Assembly (NCBI RefSeq): GCF_000418325.1
Contig: NC_021658.1
Location: 3,734,001-3,798,000, forward strand
DNA length: 64,000 bases
Direction: 5' to 3'
Source of the DNA: Sorangium cellulosum So0157-2
Lineage (GTDB): Bacteria; Myxococcota_A; Polyangia; Polyangiales; Polyangiaceae
In this document: in pieces, positions 44,438-52,642 of the stretch
Layout: the number at the start of each line of letters is the position of its first letter
How positions within the stretch are numbered: the first letter of the stretch is position 1
Translations under genes and position numbers: made by a program
Notes under the pieces: model-generated
Seen by the model: only the letters and a program-made list of their open reading frames with translations
The model's database searches: none
What the model was told of the DNA's origin: nothing

Positions 44438-44875
44438 TCAGGGGTTGTAGCGGCGGCCGCTGCGGTAGCTCGCGATGGCGAGCTCCACCGGGCGGAACAA
44501 CGGCTCGGGCAGCGCGTCGAGCGAGTACCAGCCCCAGCCGGCGATCTTGTGGGGCTCGCGGTCCTCGGGCTCGCCCTCGAACTCCTCCGCAAGGAGCTGG
44601 ATGTCCACGTAATGCTTCCCGTAGGCGAGGATGTTGCTCAGGCACAGGAACGAGAGCTTCTTGACCACGAGGCCGCTCTCCTCGCGCACCTCGCGGATGG
44701 CGCAGGACTCGAACGACTCGCCGACCTCGAGGTGGCCGCCGCACCACGAGTAGCTGCCGTCGCCGTGGCTGCCGCGCCGCCGCGCGAGCAGCACGCGCCC
44801 CTCGCGCACCAGCATGACGCCCACGCCCACCAGCGGCCGCTCCGCGGCGCTCCCTCCGACGATCGCCTCTCCCAA
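44438..44875 (-). CDS. NUDIX hydrolase (NUDT15/MTH-like)
   Basis: About 145 aa. I choose TTG 44875 because 'aggagg' lies 5 nt before it; GTG 44881 and a longer start at 44941 are alternatives. The Nudix box is complete: 'GGHLEVGESFESCAIREVRE' followed by 'ESGL'. The flanks ('PLVGVGVMLVREGRVLLARR', 'SYSWCGGHLE', 'EDREPHKIAGWGWYSLDALP') match the NUDT15-type nucleotide triphosphate diphosphatases. Predicted to hydrolyse nucleoside triphosphates or oxidised dNTPs in the cytoplasm. It faces the T6SS-related block and appears to be the host gene at its right border. Confidence 0.88.
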   Translation of the reverse strand: MGEAIVGGSAAERPLVGVGVMLVREGRVLLARRRGSHGDGSYSWCGGHLEVGESFESCAIREVREESGLVVKKLSFLCLSNILAYGKHYVDIQLLAEEFEGEPEDREPHKIAGWGWYSLDALPEPLFRPVELAIASYRSGRRYNP

Positions 44876-44911
44876 GGACACCTCCTCGCACGCGACGCAG
44901 GCGCGCGCGGA

Positions 44912-45000
44912 GCGCGCTCTAGCACGGCGCCACGGCGCCACGGCGCAGCGGCGCAGCGGCGCAGCGGCGCAGCGGCGCCATGCGCCGTGCTAGAGCGCGC
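44912..45000. repeat. 19-bp perfect inverted repeat enclosing 8-bp tandem repeats
   Basis: Arms 'gcgcgctctagcacggcgc' (44912-44930) and 'gcgccgtgctagagcgcgc' (44982-45000) flank a 51-bp loop made largely of 'ggcgcagc' units. It lies between the divergent NUDIX gene and the plus-strand gene at 45120. It could be a bidirectional regulatory structure, a MITE-like insertion or an unstable hairpin. Confidence 0.8.
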
Positions 45001-45119
45001 GCCGCCCGGCAGACCGACCGCCGCGCCGCCCGCGGCGCGCGGAGCCACCTCGCGGGCGTACGGTACGACCGCCGGGACCGGTTGACTTTTCAGTGAACGC
45101 GCGTACCGTGCCAGCTCCA

Positions 45120-45803
45120 ATGGATGTCGCCCTTCCCTGGGAGCTGAACCCCGCCCTGCACGAGAGCCGGCTCGTCCTCCTGGCGCAGACGGCGGTCGAT
45201 GTCCGCAACAAGGCGTTCAGCGAGGCGAACCGCGAAGAGGGCGATACGAGCTGGGGGATCGGCTGCAAGGCGCACGAGCGGTTCGGTCACGCCCTCTGCA
45301 AGCTGGCAGACAGCGGGAAGCACCCGTGGCTGACCGTCCACCGAGACGGCCTGTACCTGATGCCCCATATCGACGGGATCGCGGTGCGCGTGTACCGCGG
45401 CCCGGCCGACAAGCCCTCGCAGAGGCACCTCGAGGCGGCGCGCAGCGAGCACGGCCGGCGGGGCGAGCCGCGACAGATGGCCTTCTCGTTCATGGGGCAA
45501 GAGACCGAGCCGGACGGCCCTTGGTTCTGGATGATGGCCGTCGAGACGGACGTCGAGGGGAGGGCGCTCCGCGCCGTGTTCTTCCAGGCCAACGAGGCGG
45601 GCGGGACCCGAAACGCATGGGAAGCCCCGGTCGAGATGGCGCCCGCCGCGCCGGCGCCAGCGCCCGGAGACAAGCCGGCGCGCCCGGCGAAGCAGCGGCC
45701 GGCCCAGGGTCAGCCGGCGAAAGAAGGGCTCCTCGGCCGCGACGGACGGCCGCTGTTCCGGGCGCAGACCGTGCCCCTGCCGCTCGTGTCGCAGCCGAGC
45801 TGA
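45120..45803 (+). CDS. conserved protein of unknown function
   Basis: 227 aa from ATG 45120; GTG 45093 would add nine residues. Folded region ~1-165 with 'RLVLLAQTAVDVRNKAFSEA', 'WGIGCKAHERFGHALCKLAD', 'YLMPHIDGIAVRVYRGPADK' and 'GPWFWMMAVETDVEGRALRA'; then a Pro/Ala/Lys linker and a short tail 'PLFRAQTVPLPLVSQPS'. No signal peptide or membrane segment. Family not recognised. Stands alone between divergent NUDIX and convergent PhzF genes. Confidence 0.6.
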   Translation: MDVALPWELNPALHESRLVLLAQTAVDVRNKAFSEANREEGDTSWGIGCKAHERFGHALCKLADSGKHPWLTVHRDGLYLMPHIDGIAVRVYRGPADKPSQRHLEAARSEHGRRGEPRQMAFSFMGQETEPDGPWFWMMAVETDVEGRALRAVFFQANEAGGTRNAWEAPVEMAPAAPAPAPGDKPARPAKQRPAQGQPAKEGLLGRDGRPLFRAQTVPLPLVSQPS

Positions 45804-45817
45804 CGGGCGCGAGCGGG

Positions 45818-46666
45818 TCAGCGCGGAGGAGGGCTGTCCGAGGGGGAGCCCTCGCCCCGGATGTTCGGCTCGGCGCGCAGCTCGCCCTCCAGGACGGTGA
45901 CGGCCTGGCCGCCGAGGTCGACGCGCTCGCCGCGCAGGCGCACGCGCACGACGCCGCCGCGCGCCGAGGCCTGATAGGCCAGCATCTCCGCCTTGCCGAG
46001 GCGCGCCGCCCAGAACGGCGTCAGGCAGCAATGCGCGGAGCCGGTGACCGGATCCTCGTTGACGCCGGCGGCGGGGGCGAAGAACCGCGAGACGAAATCG
46101 AACTCCCGGGAGGAGCTCCGGCTCGTGAGGATGACGCCCCGGGCGGGCAGCGTCGCGAGCAGGCCAACGTCGGGCCGCGCCGCGCGGACCTCGTCCTCCG
46201 AGCCGAGGAGGACGAGGTAGTCGGACGCGTTCCTGCCGATGTAGAGCGGCTCCACGCGGAGCGCCTCGTCGAGGCCGGGGAGCGGCTCCGCCTTCTCCTC
46301 CCGCTTCGCCGGGAAATCCAGCTCGATCCACCCGCCGTCGCGGCGAGACGCGGTGAGCAGGCCGCTCTGCGTGAAGAAGCGGGCCTGCGCGTCGGGCGCG
46401 AGCAGGCCTGTCTCCCAGAGCACATGCGCGCTCGCGAGCGTGGCGTGGCCGCAGAGCGCGACCTCCACCGTCGGCGTGAACCAGCGGAGATCGAAGCCGC
46501 CGTCGCCGCGGGCGACCAGAAAGGCCGTCTCGGAGAGGTTCATCTCGCGCGCCACGGCCTGCATCCACGCCGCGGGGCGCGCCTCGGGCAGGACGCAGAC
46601 CGCCGCCGGGTTGCCGCGGTAGGCCTTGGCCGTGAACGCATCCACCTGCGTGATCCGGAGGCTCAT
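45818..46666 (-). CDS. PhzF-family isomerase/epimerase
   Basis: 282 aa from ATG 46666 (ATG 46672 adds two residues). Typical PhzF features: N-terminal 'ITQVDAFTAKAYRGNPAAVC', catalytic Glu in 'EMNLSETAFLV', 'WFTPTVEVALCGHATLASAH' and the second-half 'AGVNEDPVTGSAHCCLTPFW'. The family has a diaminopimelate-epimerase-like fold and isomerises small metabolites; PhzF itself acts in phenazine synthesis. No phenazine genes are nearby, so the substrate is unknown. Confidence 0.9.
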   Translation of the reverse strand: MSLRITQVDAFTAKAYRGNPAAVCVLPEARPAAWMQAVAREMNLSETAFLVARGDGGFDLRWFTPTVEVALCGHATLASAHVLWETGLLAPDAQARFFTQSGLLTASRRDGGWIELDFPAKREEKAEPLPGLDEALRVEPLYIGRNASDYLVLLGSEDEVRAARPDVGLLATLPARGVILTSRSSSREFDFVSRFFAPAAGVNEDPVTGSAHCCLTPFWAARLGKAEMLAYQASARGGVVRVRLRGERVDLGGQAVTVLEGELRAEPNIRGEGSPSDSPPPR

Positions 46667-46777
46667 CGCCATCGACTACCGCGGTCGTGCTCCGCAGTCC
46701 ACGCCGAAGCGGCCGATCCCGGACTCGTATGCTGGAGAACTTCGAGATCCGTAGTGCGCGGACCCGCCGTCACATCG

Positions 46778-47677
46778 TCACGCCCTCACCACCGGGATTC
46801 CCATCGTCCGGCGGAGCGCGTCGAACTCCTCCGTGAAGCGCCCGTTCGGGCCGCGCAGCAGGAGCGGCGGCTCGTCGCGGCACGGCGCCGCGGCCCCGGC
46901 GCGGCGCAGGGCGTAGACGGAGAAGAGGGCGGCCTTGCCCGGCTTCGGGACGACGTCGCGCCACGCCTCGAGCGCGAGCCCGGCCGCCGCCGCCGCCGCC
47001 TCGACGCGGCCCCGCTGCCGCGCCGCCGCGCACGCCACGAACGGCGCGCCGGGGGCGAGCAGCCGCGCCGCCGCGAGGCAATAGTCCTCCACGCCGCCCC
47101 GGTGCTCGAAGCGGCACGGCCCGCACTGGACCCGATAGGACTCGATGCCTGTGCCGACCGGCAAGTAGGGCGGCGTCCCCGTCACGAGGTCCGCGGGCCC
47201 GAGGCCGTCGAGCGCCGCCGGATCGCGCAGGTCCCCCCACCGGACCTCGCAGCGGTCGTCGATGCCATTCCATGCGACCGACCGCCGCGCCATCGCCATG
47301 CTCACCTCCTGCGCCTCCACGCCCGCGCAGCGCGCGTCCGGGAAGCGCCACGCGGTGAACAGGAGCACCGTGCCGATGCCGCACCCGAGATCCACGACGC
47401 GGCGCGGGGGCGCGTGCGCCACCTGCTCGGCCGCGAAGCAGGCGGTCAGGAAGTCGTCGGCCGACCAGCGGTGGCCGTCGAGCCGCTGGAGGATGCGGAA
47501 ATCGCCGGAGAGGTAGCAGAGGTCCTCGCCGGGGCCGGGCCAGACGTCCGGCCGCTCCGGCGTCACCGGCCGCGGCCCAGGGGCGACCCAGCCGGGCGGC
47601 CGGCGCGCGGGCCGCACGACCCCGCCGGTCGGCGCGAGGGAGGGCTGGACGTCAGGGGGAGCGGTCATCGGCCCCAT
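46778..47677 (-). CDS. TrmN6/YfiC-like SAM-dependent methyltransferase
   Basis: 299 aa from ATG 47677 (ATG 47668 also possible). A Pro-rich N-terminus is followed by a class I methyltransferase: 'LCYLSGDFRILQRLDGHRWS', motif I 'VVDLGCGIGTVLLF', 'CAGVEAQEVSMAMARRSVAW' and 'DLVTGTPPYLPVG'. The 'TPPY' corresponds to the NPPY of N6-adenine methyltransferases, as in TrmN6, which modifies A37 of tRNA1(Val). RNA adenine methylation is the best guess; Thr in place of Asn is a departure from the usual motif. Confidence 0.8.
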   Translation of the reverse strand: MGPMTAPPDVQPSLAPTGGVVRPARRPPGWVAPGPRPVTPERPDVWPGPGEDLCYLSGDFRILQRLDGHRWSADDFLTACFAAEQVAHAPPRRVVDLGCGIGTVLLFTAWRFPDARCAGVEAQEVSMAMARRSVAWNGIDDRCEVRWGDLRDPAALDGLGPADLVTGTPPYLPVGTGIESYRVQCGPCRFEHRGGVEDYCLAAARLLAPGAPFVACAAARQRGRVEAAAAAAGLALEAWRDVVPKPGKAALFSVYALRRAGAAAPCRDEPPLLLRGPNGRFTEEFDALRRTMGIPVVRA

Positions 47678-47726
47678 GTACCACGCCCGGCGGCGCCGGG
47701 GGCTGGCGCCGTCCTCCGGCGCGGCG

Positions 47727-48419
47727 TCAAGGGCCCGCGTCGCCCTCCGGGCGGTTGCAGTCCTTCACGAGCGCGGGATCATCGCAGAAGCGACACGGCG
47801 TGGTCTCGCAGTCCAGCGCAGGGCACGACGTCGGGCACGGCTCGTCGGGGCGGCAGTCGATGATCTGCCAGGTGATCCAGCTCATGTCGTTCGGGTCGTC
47901 CGGGCAATCGCACTTGCGATCGTCGAAGGTGTGCGACGCCATCATGGTGATCGTATGACACTCCCCCTCGGTCATACTGTCGTTCGGGAGGCGGTTGAAG
48001 TTGCGGTCCAACGTGGCCGTGACTGGGCGCTGTCCGCCGGCGATGGTCCCCGCCTCGACCGATGCCCGGCCCACGACGCCCCGGTGCGGGTGCGTATCGA
48101 TGAAGAGCCGCCCATAATCGACGTACAGATTGACCTCCACGGGATCGCCGTTGTCCTCGGACAGCAGCGTCGCGTGGAAGTTCGTGGTCATGTCCACCGG
48201 GTCGATGAGCACGGGCGTGTGCGGGGGCGGGAAGACCGCCGTGAGCACCGGCGGCGTCCTCTCGGGGTGATCGTACTCCGGCGGCGAGATCACGAGGCAG
48301 CCTGTCGCCGACGCGGCGAGCGCCGCGGCCCCGAGCGAGCGCGCGAGCGCGGCAGCGAAGCGCGGGCGCGCCGCGAGGACGGCAGCGCGGAGCAGGGAAG
48401 GGCAGGTCGGAGCGGTCAT
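47727..48419 (-). CDS. hypothetical lipoprotein
   Basis: 230 aa from ATG 48419. Signal peptide ending 'ALAASATGC' (Cys ~41). Mature part begins 'LVISPPEYDHPERTPPVL' and ends in a Cys-rich tail ('CDCPDDPNDMSWITWQIIDC', 'CPALDCETTPCRFC'). It resembles uncharacterised myxobacterial surface lipoproteins with a carbohydrate-binding-like beta fold. Function unknown. Confidence 0.65.
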   Translation of the reverse strand: MTAPTCPSLLRAAVLAARPRFAAALARSLGAAALAASATGCLVISPPEYDHPERTPPVLTAVFPPPHTPVLIDPVDMTTNFHATLLSEDNGDPVEVNLYVDYGRLFIDTHPHRGVVGRASVEAGTIAGGQRPVTATLDRNFNRLPNDSMTEGECHTITMMASHTFDDRKCDCPDDPNDMSWITWQIIDCRPDEPCPTSCPALDCETTPCRFCDDPALVKDCNRPEGDAGP

Positions 48420-48564
48420 GGTGGCGCTGGTGAGGGTGGAGCGGTGCAGGGGCCGGAGCTGGACGCTGGAACTCTATCCGCTGCGGCGACGCGCGGGTTG
48501 GACATAGCTGTAATCCGACCGCGGCCGCGCCGGGCTGCCAGCCGCGCCGGGCTGCCAGCGGCGC

Positions 48565-48593
48565 CGGCCTGCAGGCGGGCGAAGCGCAGGCCG
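48565..48593. terminator. hairpin downstream of the SIMPL gene
   Basis: Arms 'cggcctgc' and 'gcaggccg', ~13-nt loop, 80 bp beyond the stop of the minus-strand SIMPL gene. A 17-bp direct repeat ('ccgcgccgggctgccag'-like) lies next to it. No T-tract, so assignment is tentative. Confidence 0.35.
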
Positions 48594-48674
48594 CTCAGCC
48601 GCGGAGGCCGAGGCTCCGCCCGCGCGGTGAGCGCGCGCGACGGCCGGCGTCGAGCGGCGGCCCGGGTCGGGCGA

Positions 48675-49604
48675 TCACTTGCGCGGGCTCGCCGGCGCGT
48701 TCTCCAGGGCGTAGATGACCTTCACCTGCGTGCCGAACTGCACCTCGCCGGGCGCGACGGGGGTGGCGGCGTCCGCGGACATCGCGCCGGCGGCGAGGCG
48801 GGGGGCGTACATCGGGCCGCGCGGGCCGGAGTCGACGATCTCGCTGATCGCGACGACGCCGCCGAGCGAGACGCCCTGCAGCTTGGCGAGCGCCTCGGCG
48901 CGCGCCCGCGCGTCCGCGATCGCCTTCTCCCTCGCCTGCGCCTCGAGCGGCTCGGTCTTGTCGAGGCCGAACGAGACGCCCCACACGTTGTTCGCGCCGG
49001 CGGCCACGACGGCGTCGAGCACCGGCCCGACCTGATCGAGGTTGCGGATGACGACCGTCACCGTGTTGCTCACCTGATAGTAGTACGCCGGAGGCGCCGG
49101 CTGGGGCGGCGCCAGATCGGGCGGCGCGGGCGGCTTCGGGGCGGGAGGCGGCGCCGGCTTCGGCCCGCGCCCCGCGGGCGCCGCGGCGGGCGCGGCGGGC
49201 GCGGCGGGCGCGGACGCCGCAGGCGCCGCGAGGGGCTGCGGGGGGAGCATCCAGGGCGGCACGTCGGCCTGCCGCATGAGCTGGATGGAGTAGTTGCTGG
49301 TCTGGATGTCCTTGTCCGCGAGGCCGAGCTTCCTGAGCGCCGCGAGGATCTCGGCCATGCGCGCGGCGGCCGAGCTCGTCGCCTCCTTCACGGTGGGCGC
49401 CAGGACCTCGATGCCCAGCTGGGCGCGGGCGACGTCCGGCTTCGTGTGGACCTCGCCCCGGCCGACGACCGTGATGGTGTGGGACTCCGGATGGACGGCC
49501 TGAGGCGGCGTCGCCTGCGCCGCGCAAGCGGCGAGCAGGGGCGCGGTCGACAGCAGGAACCCGGCGAGGCACAGCCGGCGCGACAGAGAGCTCTGGTTCT
49601 TCAT
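48675..49604 (-). CDS. SIMPL-domain (DUF541) lipoprotein
   Basis: 309 aa from ATG 49604. Lipobox 'LLAACAAQ' (Cys ~27). SIMPL motifs: 'HTITVVGRGEVHTKPDVARA', 'DIQTSNYSIQLM', 'NTVTVVIRNLDQVGPVLDAV' and 'AREKAIADARARAEALAKLQ' with 'GVVAISE'. A ~50-residue Pro/Ala insertion splits the first half. SIMPL proteins are periplasmic and form oligomeric assemblies; role in envelope or stress biology is only loosely known. Confidence 0.85.
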   Translation of the reverse strand: MKNQSSLSRRLCLAGFLLSTAPLLAACAAQATPPQAVHPESHTITVVGRGEVHTKPDVARAQLGIEVLAPTVKEATSSAAARMAEILAALRKLGLADKDIQTSNYSIQLMRQADVPPWMLPPQPLAAPAASAPAAPAAPAAAPAGRGPKPAPPPAPKPPAPPDLAPPQPAPPAYYYQVSNTVTVVIRNLDQVGPVLDAVVAAGANNVWGVSFGLDKTEPLEAQAREKAIADARARAEALAKLQGVSLGGVVAISEIVDSGPRGPMYAPRLAAGAMSADAATPVAPGEVQFGTQVKVIYALENAPASPRK

Positions 49605-49738
49605 GGCCGTGCAACGCGCGAGCCCCGCGCCGCCTTACAGGGGGCGCCGGCGGGCCGCGCGGGCGACGCGCGGGCGACGTCGGAGCGGGCCGCATTGCCC
49701 CCCTTCGTCAAGTTGTTCCACGGCGCGCCGGGTGCGCT

Positions 49739-51964
49739 ATGGTCGTTCACGTGCTCACAATACCCAGCGATGAAGAGGCCCTCGGAGGACTGCAGGGGGC
49801 CACGATCCCCAGCGACCTCTCGCCAAGCATCGGCTACCGGATCGTGTCGCGCGCCGGGGCCGGGACGATGTTCGTCTCGTACTACGCGGTCCGCACCGCG
49901 CCCGAGGGCGAGACCCCGGTCGTCGTCAAGATCCTGAGGCCGTCGCTGTTCAGGCAGATGGGGCCGTCGGCGGCCGTCATCGTGAAGAAGGAGGCGGTGT
50001 CCCTCGGCCGCCTCAACGAGCAGGTCCCCCCGACGCCCTTCGTGGTCCGGCTCATCGACACCGGCACCTTCGCGGTCCGCCGCGGCACGAAGACGCTCGA
50101 CCTGCCCTGGATCACGATCGAGTACGTGCACGGCGGCGTGCAGGGCGTGACGCTCCGCCAGCGGGTGCAGGGGACCATCCAGGCCACGGGCCACGCGTTC
50201 GATCCGGCGCGCGCGACGCGCGCGATCGAGTGCATCTCGAGCGGGCTGTCGGCGGTGCACGACGTGGGCGTCGTCCACCGGCAGCTCACGCCGGAGAGCA
50301 TCCTGTGCTGCGGCTCCGGCGACGAGGAGCTGTTCAAGATCAGCGACTTCGGCATGGCGCGGCCGCGCGGCATCCGCGAGACGATCATGGCCGGCGTCGT
50401 CAGCAACACCGGGGTCGCGCCGCCGGAGATGCTGTCCGCCGATCCGAGCACGATCGGCCCGTGGACCGACATCTTCAACCTCGCGTCCGTCATCTTCTTC
50501 CTGCTCACGGGCGAGCAGTACATCGTCGCCGAGTCGCAGGCGCAGGCGCTCATGGCGGCCATGGCGCGCACGCGCCGGAGCATCCTCGAGACGCGGTGGC
50601 TCCACCCCGCGCTGCGCGGCAACGACCAGGCGTGCAAGTCGATCGACTTCGCGCTGCGCTGGGCCTCCGCCGGCGAGGCGCAGGAGCGCCTCCAGGAGGC
50701 CGTGGCCGTGGCCGCGATGCTCTCGCCGTACCTCCGCCCCGCCTCGCCGGTCTCCGCGCTGGAGCAGCGGATCGTGGCGAGCGCGGGCGAGCAGCGCACG
50801 CGCGCCCACGACGAGATGGCGCCCATGACCATCCCGGCGACGCACGTCAAGGCGCCGGCGCAGCTCAAGGGGGAGCTCGGCCAGACGCTGCTCTCGCCGC
50901 GCCAGCCGAAGGCCGCCGCCGCGCCCGCCGCCGCGCCCGCCGCCGTGGATCGCGCCGTCGATCGCCCGAGCCCGGATCGCGCGATCGAGGCCGAGCTCAT
51001 CAGCGCGCCGCCGCGCCTCAGCCGGGAGGCGCCGCCGCCTCGGCCGTCGTTCATCGTCGAGCGCTGGACGTGGAGCGTGCTCCACCACCCGAGCCTCGAC
51101 TCGGTCATCCGGAGCGTGGCCTGGGACGGCTACGGCCGGTGCCTCGCGGCGGCGACGGGCGGGCTGCTCTTCTGGAACGGGACGAGCTGGAGCGAGGCGT
51201 CGTCCGGCGGGCTCCCGAGCCCGCAGGGCGTGCGCTTCGTGCACCGGATCGGGCCCGGCCGCTGGCTGCTCGGCGGCGACGGCTCGACGCTGGCGGTGTA
51301 CACGACCGGCGGCGTCACGGGCGTCTTCCAGCTGCCCGGCGAGCCGCAGAGCCACGTCGCGCTGAGCGGCGACCTCGAGGACATGGGCATCCTCGTCTCG
51401 ACCACGCCGAACGATCCGCGGCCGCTTTTGCACGCGTTCATCGCCAAGCGCTGGCTGCGGCCGATGCCGGCCGAGGGGGTCGCGCTCCTCGCCGCGGTCG
51501 CGCGCGTCGAGGACGAGCGGTGGCTGCTCGTCGGCCGGTCGACCGCGGGCGAGGGGCTGGTCGCGCTCTACGCGCCGCTCGACTGGCACATGGAGCGCCT
51601 CCCCGCGCCGCCGGCGCGGGCGTTCGTCGCCTGCGCCGGGCGGCCCGATCTCGGCGTGGGCATCGCCGTCGGCGCGGACGGGAGCGTCGTCTGGCGGTAC
51701 GGGCAGAGCGTCTTCACGGAGCACATCGAGCCGCGCCGCGCCCTGTCGGCCGCGTCGATCGACGCGGAGGGCCGCGCCTGGGCGGGCAGCGCGGGCCGCA
51801 TCTGGGTGCGGCGCGGCGGCATCCCGCCGATGGCGGGGACGTGGGAGTGCGTCTGGGAGAACGACGCCTGGGTCGGCCCGGTCGTGTCGCTGTTCGTCGA
51901 CTCGGAGGTCGTCGTCGCCATCACCGCGGACGGCGGTATCATCGAGGGGCGCGTCACCGGCTGA
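49739..51964 (+). CDS. pseudokinase with C-terminal propeller-like domain
   Basis: 741 aa from ATG 49739. Residues ~30-310 have a protein-kinase fold: 'VVVKILRPSLFRQ' (Lys) and 'FKISDFGMARPRG' (DFG) are kept. The glycine loop is degenerate ('SRAGAGTMFVSYYAV') and the catalytic loop reads 'VHRQLTPESIL', with Gln replacing the catalytic Asp of HRD and Ser replacing the usual Asn. It is therefore probably inactive as a kinase. After a Pro/Ala linker (~360-440), residues ~450-740 consist of short Trp/Gly beta repeats ('AWDGYGRCLAAATGGLLFWN', 'WLLVGRSTAGEG', 'GRAWAGSAGRIWV'), most like a beta-propeller. Likely a scaffold or sensor in kinase signalling. Confidence 0.75.
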   Translation: MVVHVLTIPSDEEALGGLQGATIPSDLSPSIGYRIVSRAGAGTMFVSYYAVRTAPEGETPVVVKILRPSLFRQMGPSAAVIVKKEAVSLGRLNEQVPPTPFVVRLIDTGTFAVRRGTKTLDLPWITIEYVHGGVQGVTLRQRVQGTIQATGHAFDPARATRAIECISSGLSAVHDVGVVHRQLTPESILCCGSGDEELFKISDFGMARPRGIRETIMAGVVSNTGVAPPEMLSADPSTIGPWTDIFNLASVIFFLLTGEQYIVAESQAQALMAAMARTRRSILETRWLHPALRGNDQACKSIDFALRWASAGEAQERLQEAVAVAAMLSPYLRPASPVSALEQRIVASAGEQRTRAHDEMAPMTIPATHVKAPAQLKGELGQTLLSPRQPKAAAAPAAAPAAVDRAVDRPSPDRAIEAELISAPPRLSREAPPPRPSFIVERWTWSVLHHPSLDSVIRSVAWDGYGRCLAAATGGLLFWNGTSWSEASSGGLPSPQGVRFVHRIGPGRWLLGGDGSTLAVYTTGGVTGVFQLPGEPQSHVALSGDLEDMGILVSTTPNDPRPLLHAFIAKRWLRPMPAEGVALLAAVARVEDERWLLVGRSTAGEGLVALYAPLDWHMERLPAPPARAFVACAGRPDLGVGIAVGADGSVVWRYGQSVFTEHIEPRRALSAASIDAEGRAWAGSAGRIWVRRGGIPPMAGTWECVWENDAWVGPVVSLFVDSEVVVAITADGGIIEGRVTG

Positions 51965-51994
51965 CGACCCGCCCGCGCGCCGCGCTCCGCTCCG

Positions 51995-52642
51995 ATGCCA
52001 GGCCACCCGCTGAACCCCGAGGCAGGCTCGACCCCGGTCCCCGACGACCCGCGCGAGGTCGCCGCGGCGCTGCGCGCGGGCGAGCTCTCCCTCGGTTATG
52101 CGCCGTACTACGGGTTTCGCTACGGCGAGCGGGGGCGGCGCTTTACCGGGAGCGACAGCGCGTTCCTCGTCACGCTCTCGACCCACACGCGCCCGGTCGT
52201 GGAGCGCCAGATCCGCTGGCTCGCGGGCCTGCTCTCCAACCGCGGCATGCCGAGCGTGCTCCTGGAGCAGCACCTCCGGGTCCTCCACCGCACGCTCTGC
52301 CGCGCGATCCCCCGGCGCGCCGCGTCCTACGAGCGCCTCCTGGAGGCGGCCGAGCTGCTGCGCGAGGTCCGGCGCGCGCACCTGCCCGACGACGTCTGCC
52401 GCGCGATCGCCAGGTCGTTCGCGCGCGACGCGGGGCTGCCGCCGACGCGGCTCGCCCTCGGGACCGGGTGGCTGCTCGCCGGGGCGGTCGCGGACGAGCG
52501 CTCCGGCATCCGGAGCGCGGTCGCCAGCGTTGCGTCGTGGTTCACCGACCCCGAGCTCTTCCCGCCGGCGTTCGTCGCCGCGGTGCACCGCGCCCTCTCG
52601 GAGGCGCGGGCGGCCGCGCGGCCGGGCCCCGCGCCCCGGTGA
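51995..52642 (+). CDS. conserved helical protein of unknown function
   Basis: 215 aa from ATG 51995, ~30 bp after the pseudokinase and probably co-transcribed with it. N-terminus 'LSLGYAPYYGFRYGERGRRF', then helices 'RPVVERQIRWLAGLLSNRGM' and 'LLEQHLRVLHRTLCRAIPRR'. Ala/Arg-rich, no signal peptide. Family not recognised. Confidence 0.55.
   Translation: MPGHPLNPEAGSTPVPDDPREVAAALRAGELSLGYAPYYGFRYGERGRRFTGSDSAFLVTLSTHTRPVVERQIRWLAGLLSNRGMPSVLLEQHLRVLHRTLCRAIPRRAASYERLLEAAELLREVRRAHLPDDVCRAIARSFARDAGLPPTRLALGTGWLLAGAVADERSGIRSAVASVASWFTDPELFPPAFVAAVHRALSEARAAARPGPAPR

Noticed and set aside
45082..45120. Promoter 'ttgact' before the 45120 gene
   Set aside because: A -35-like hexamer is present but no -10 hexamer at suitable distance could be found, so it is not listed as a feature.
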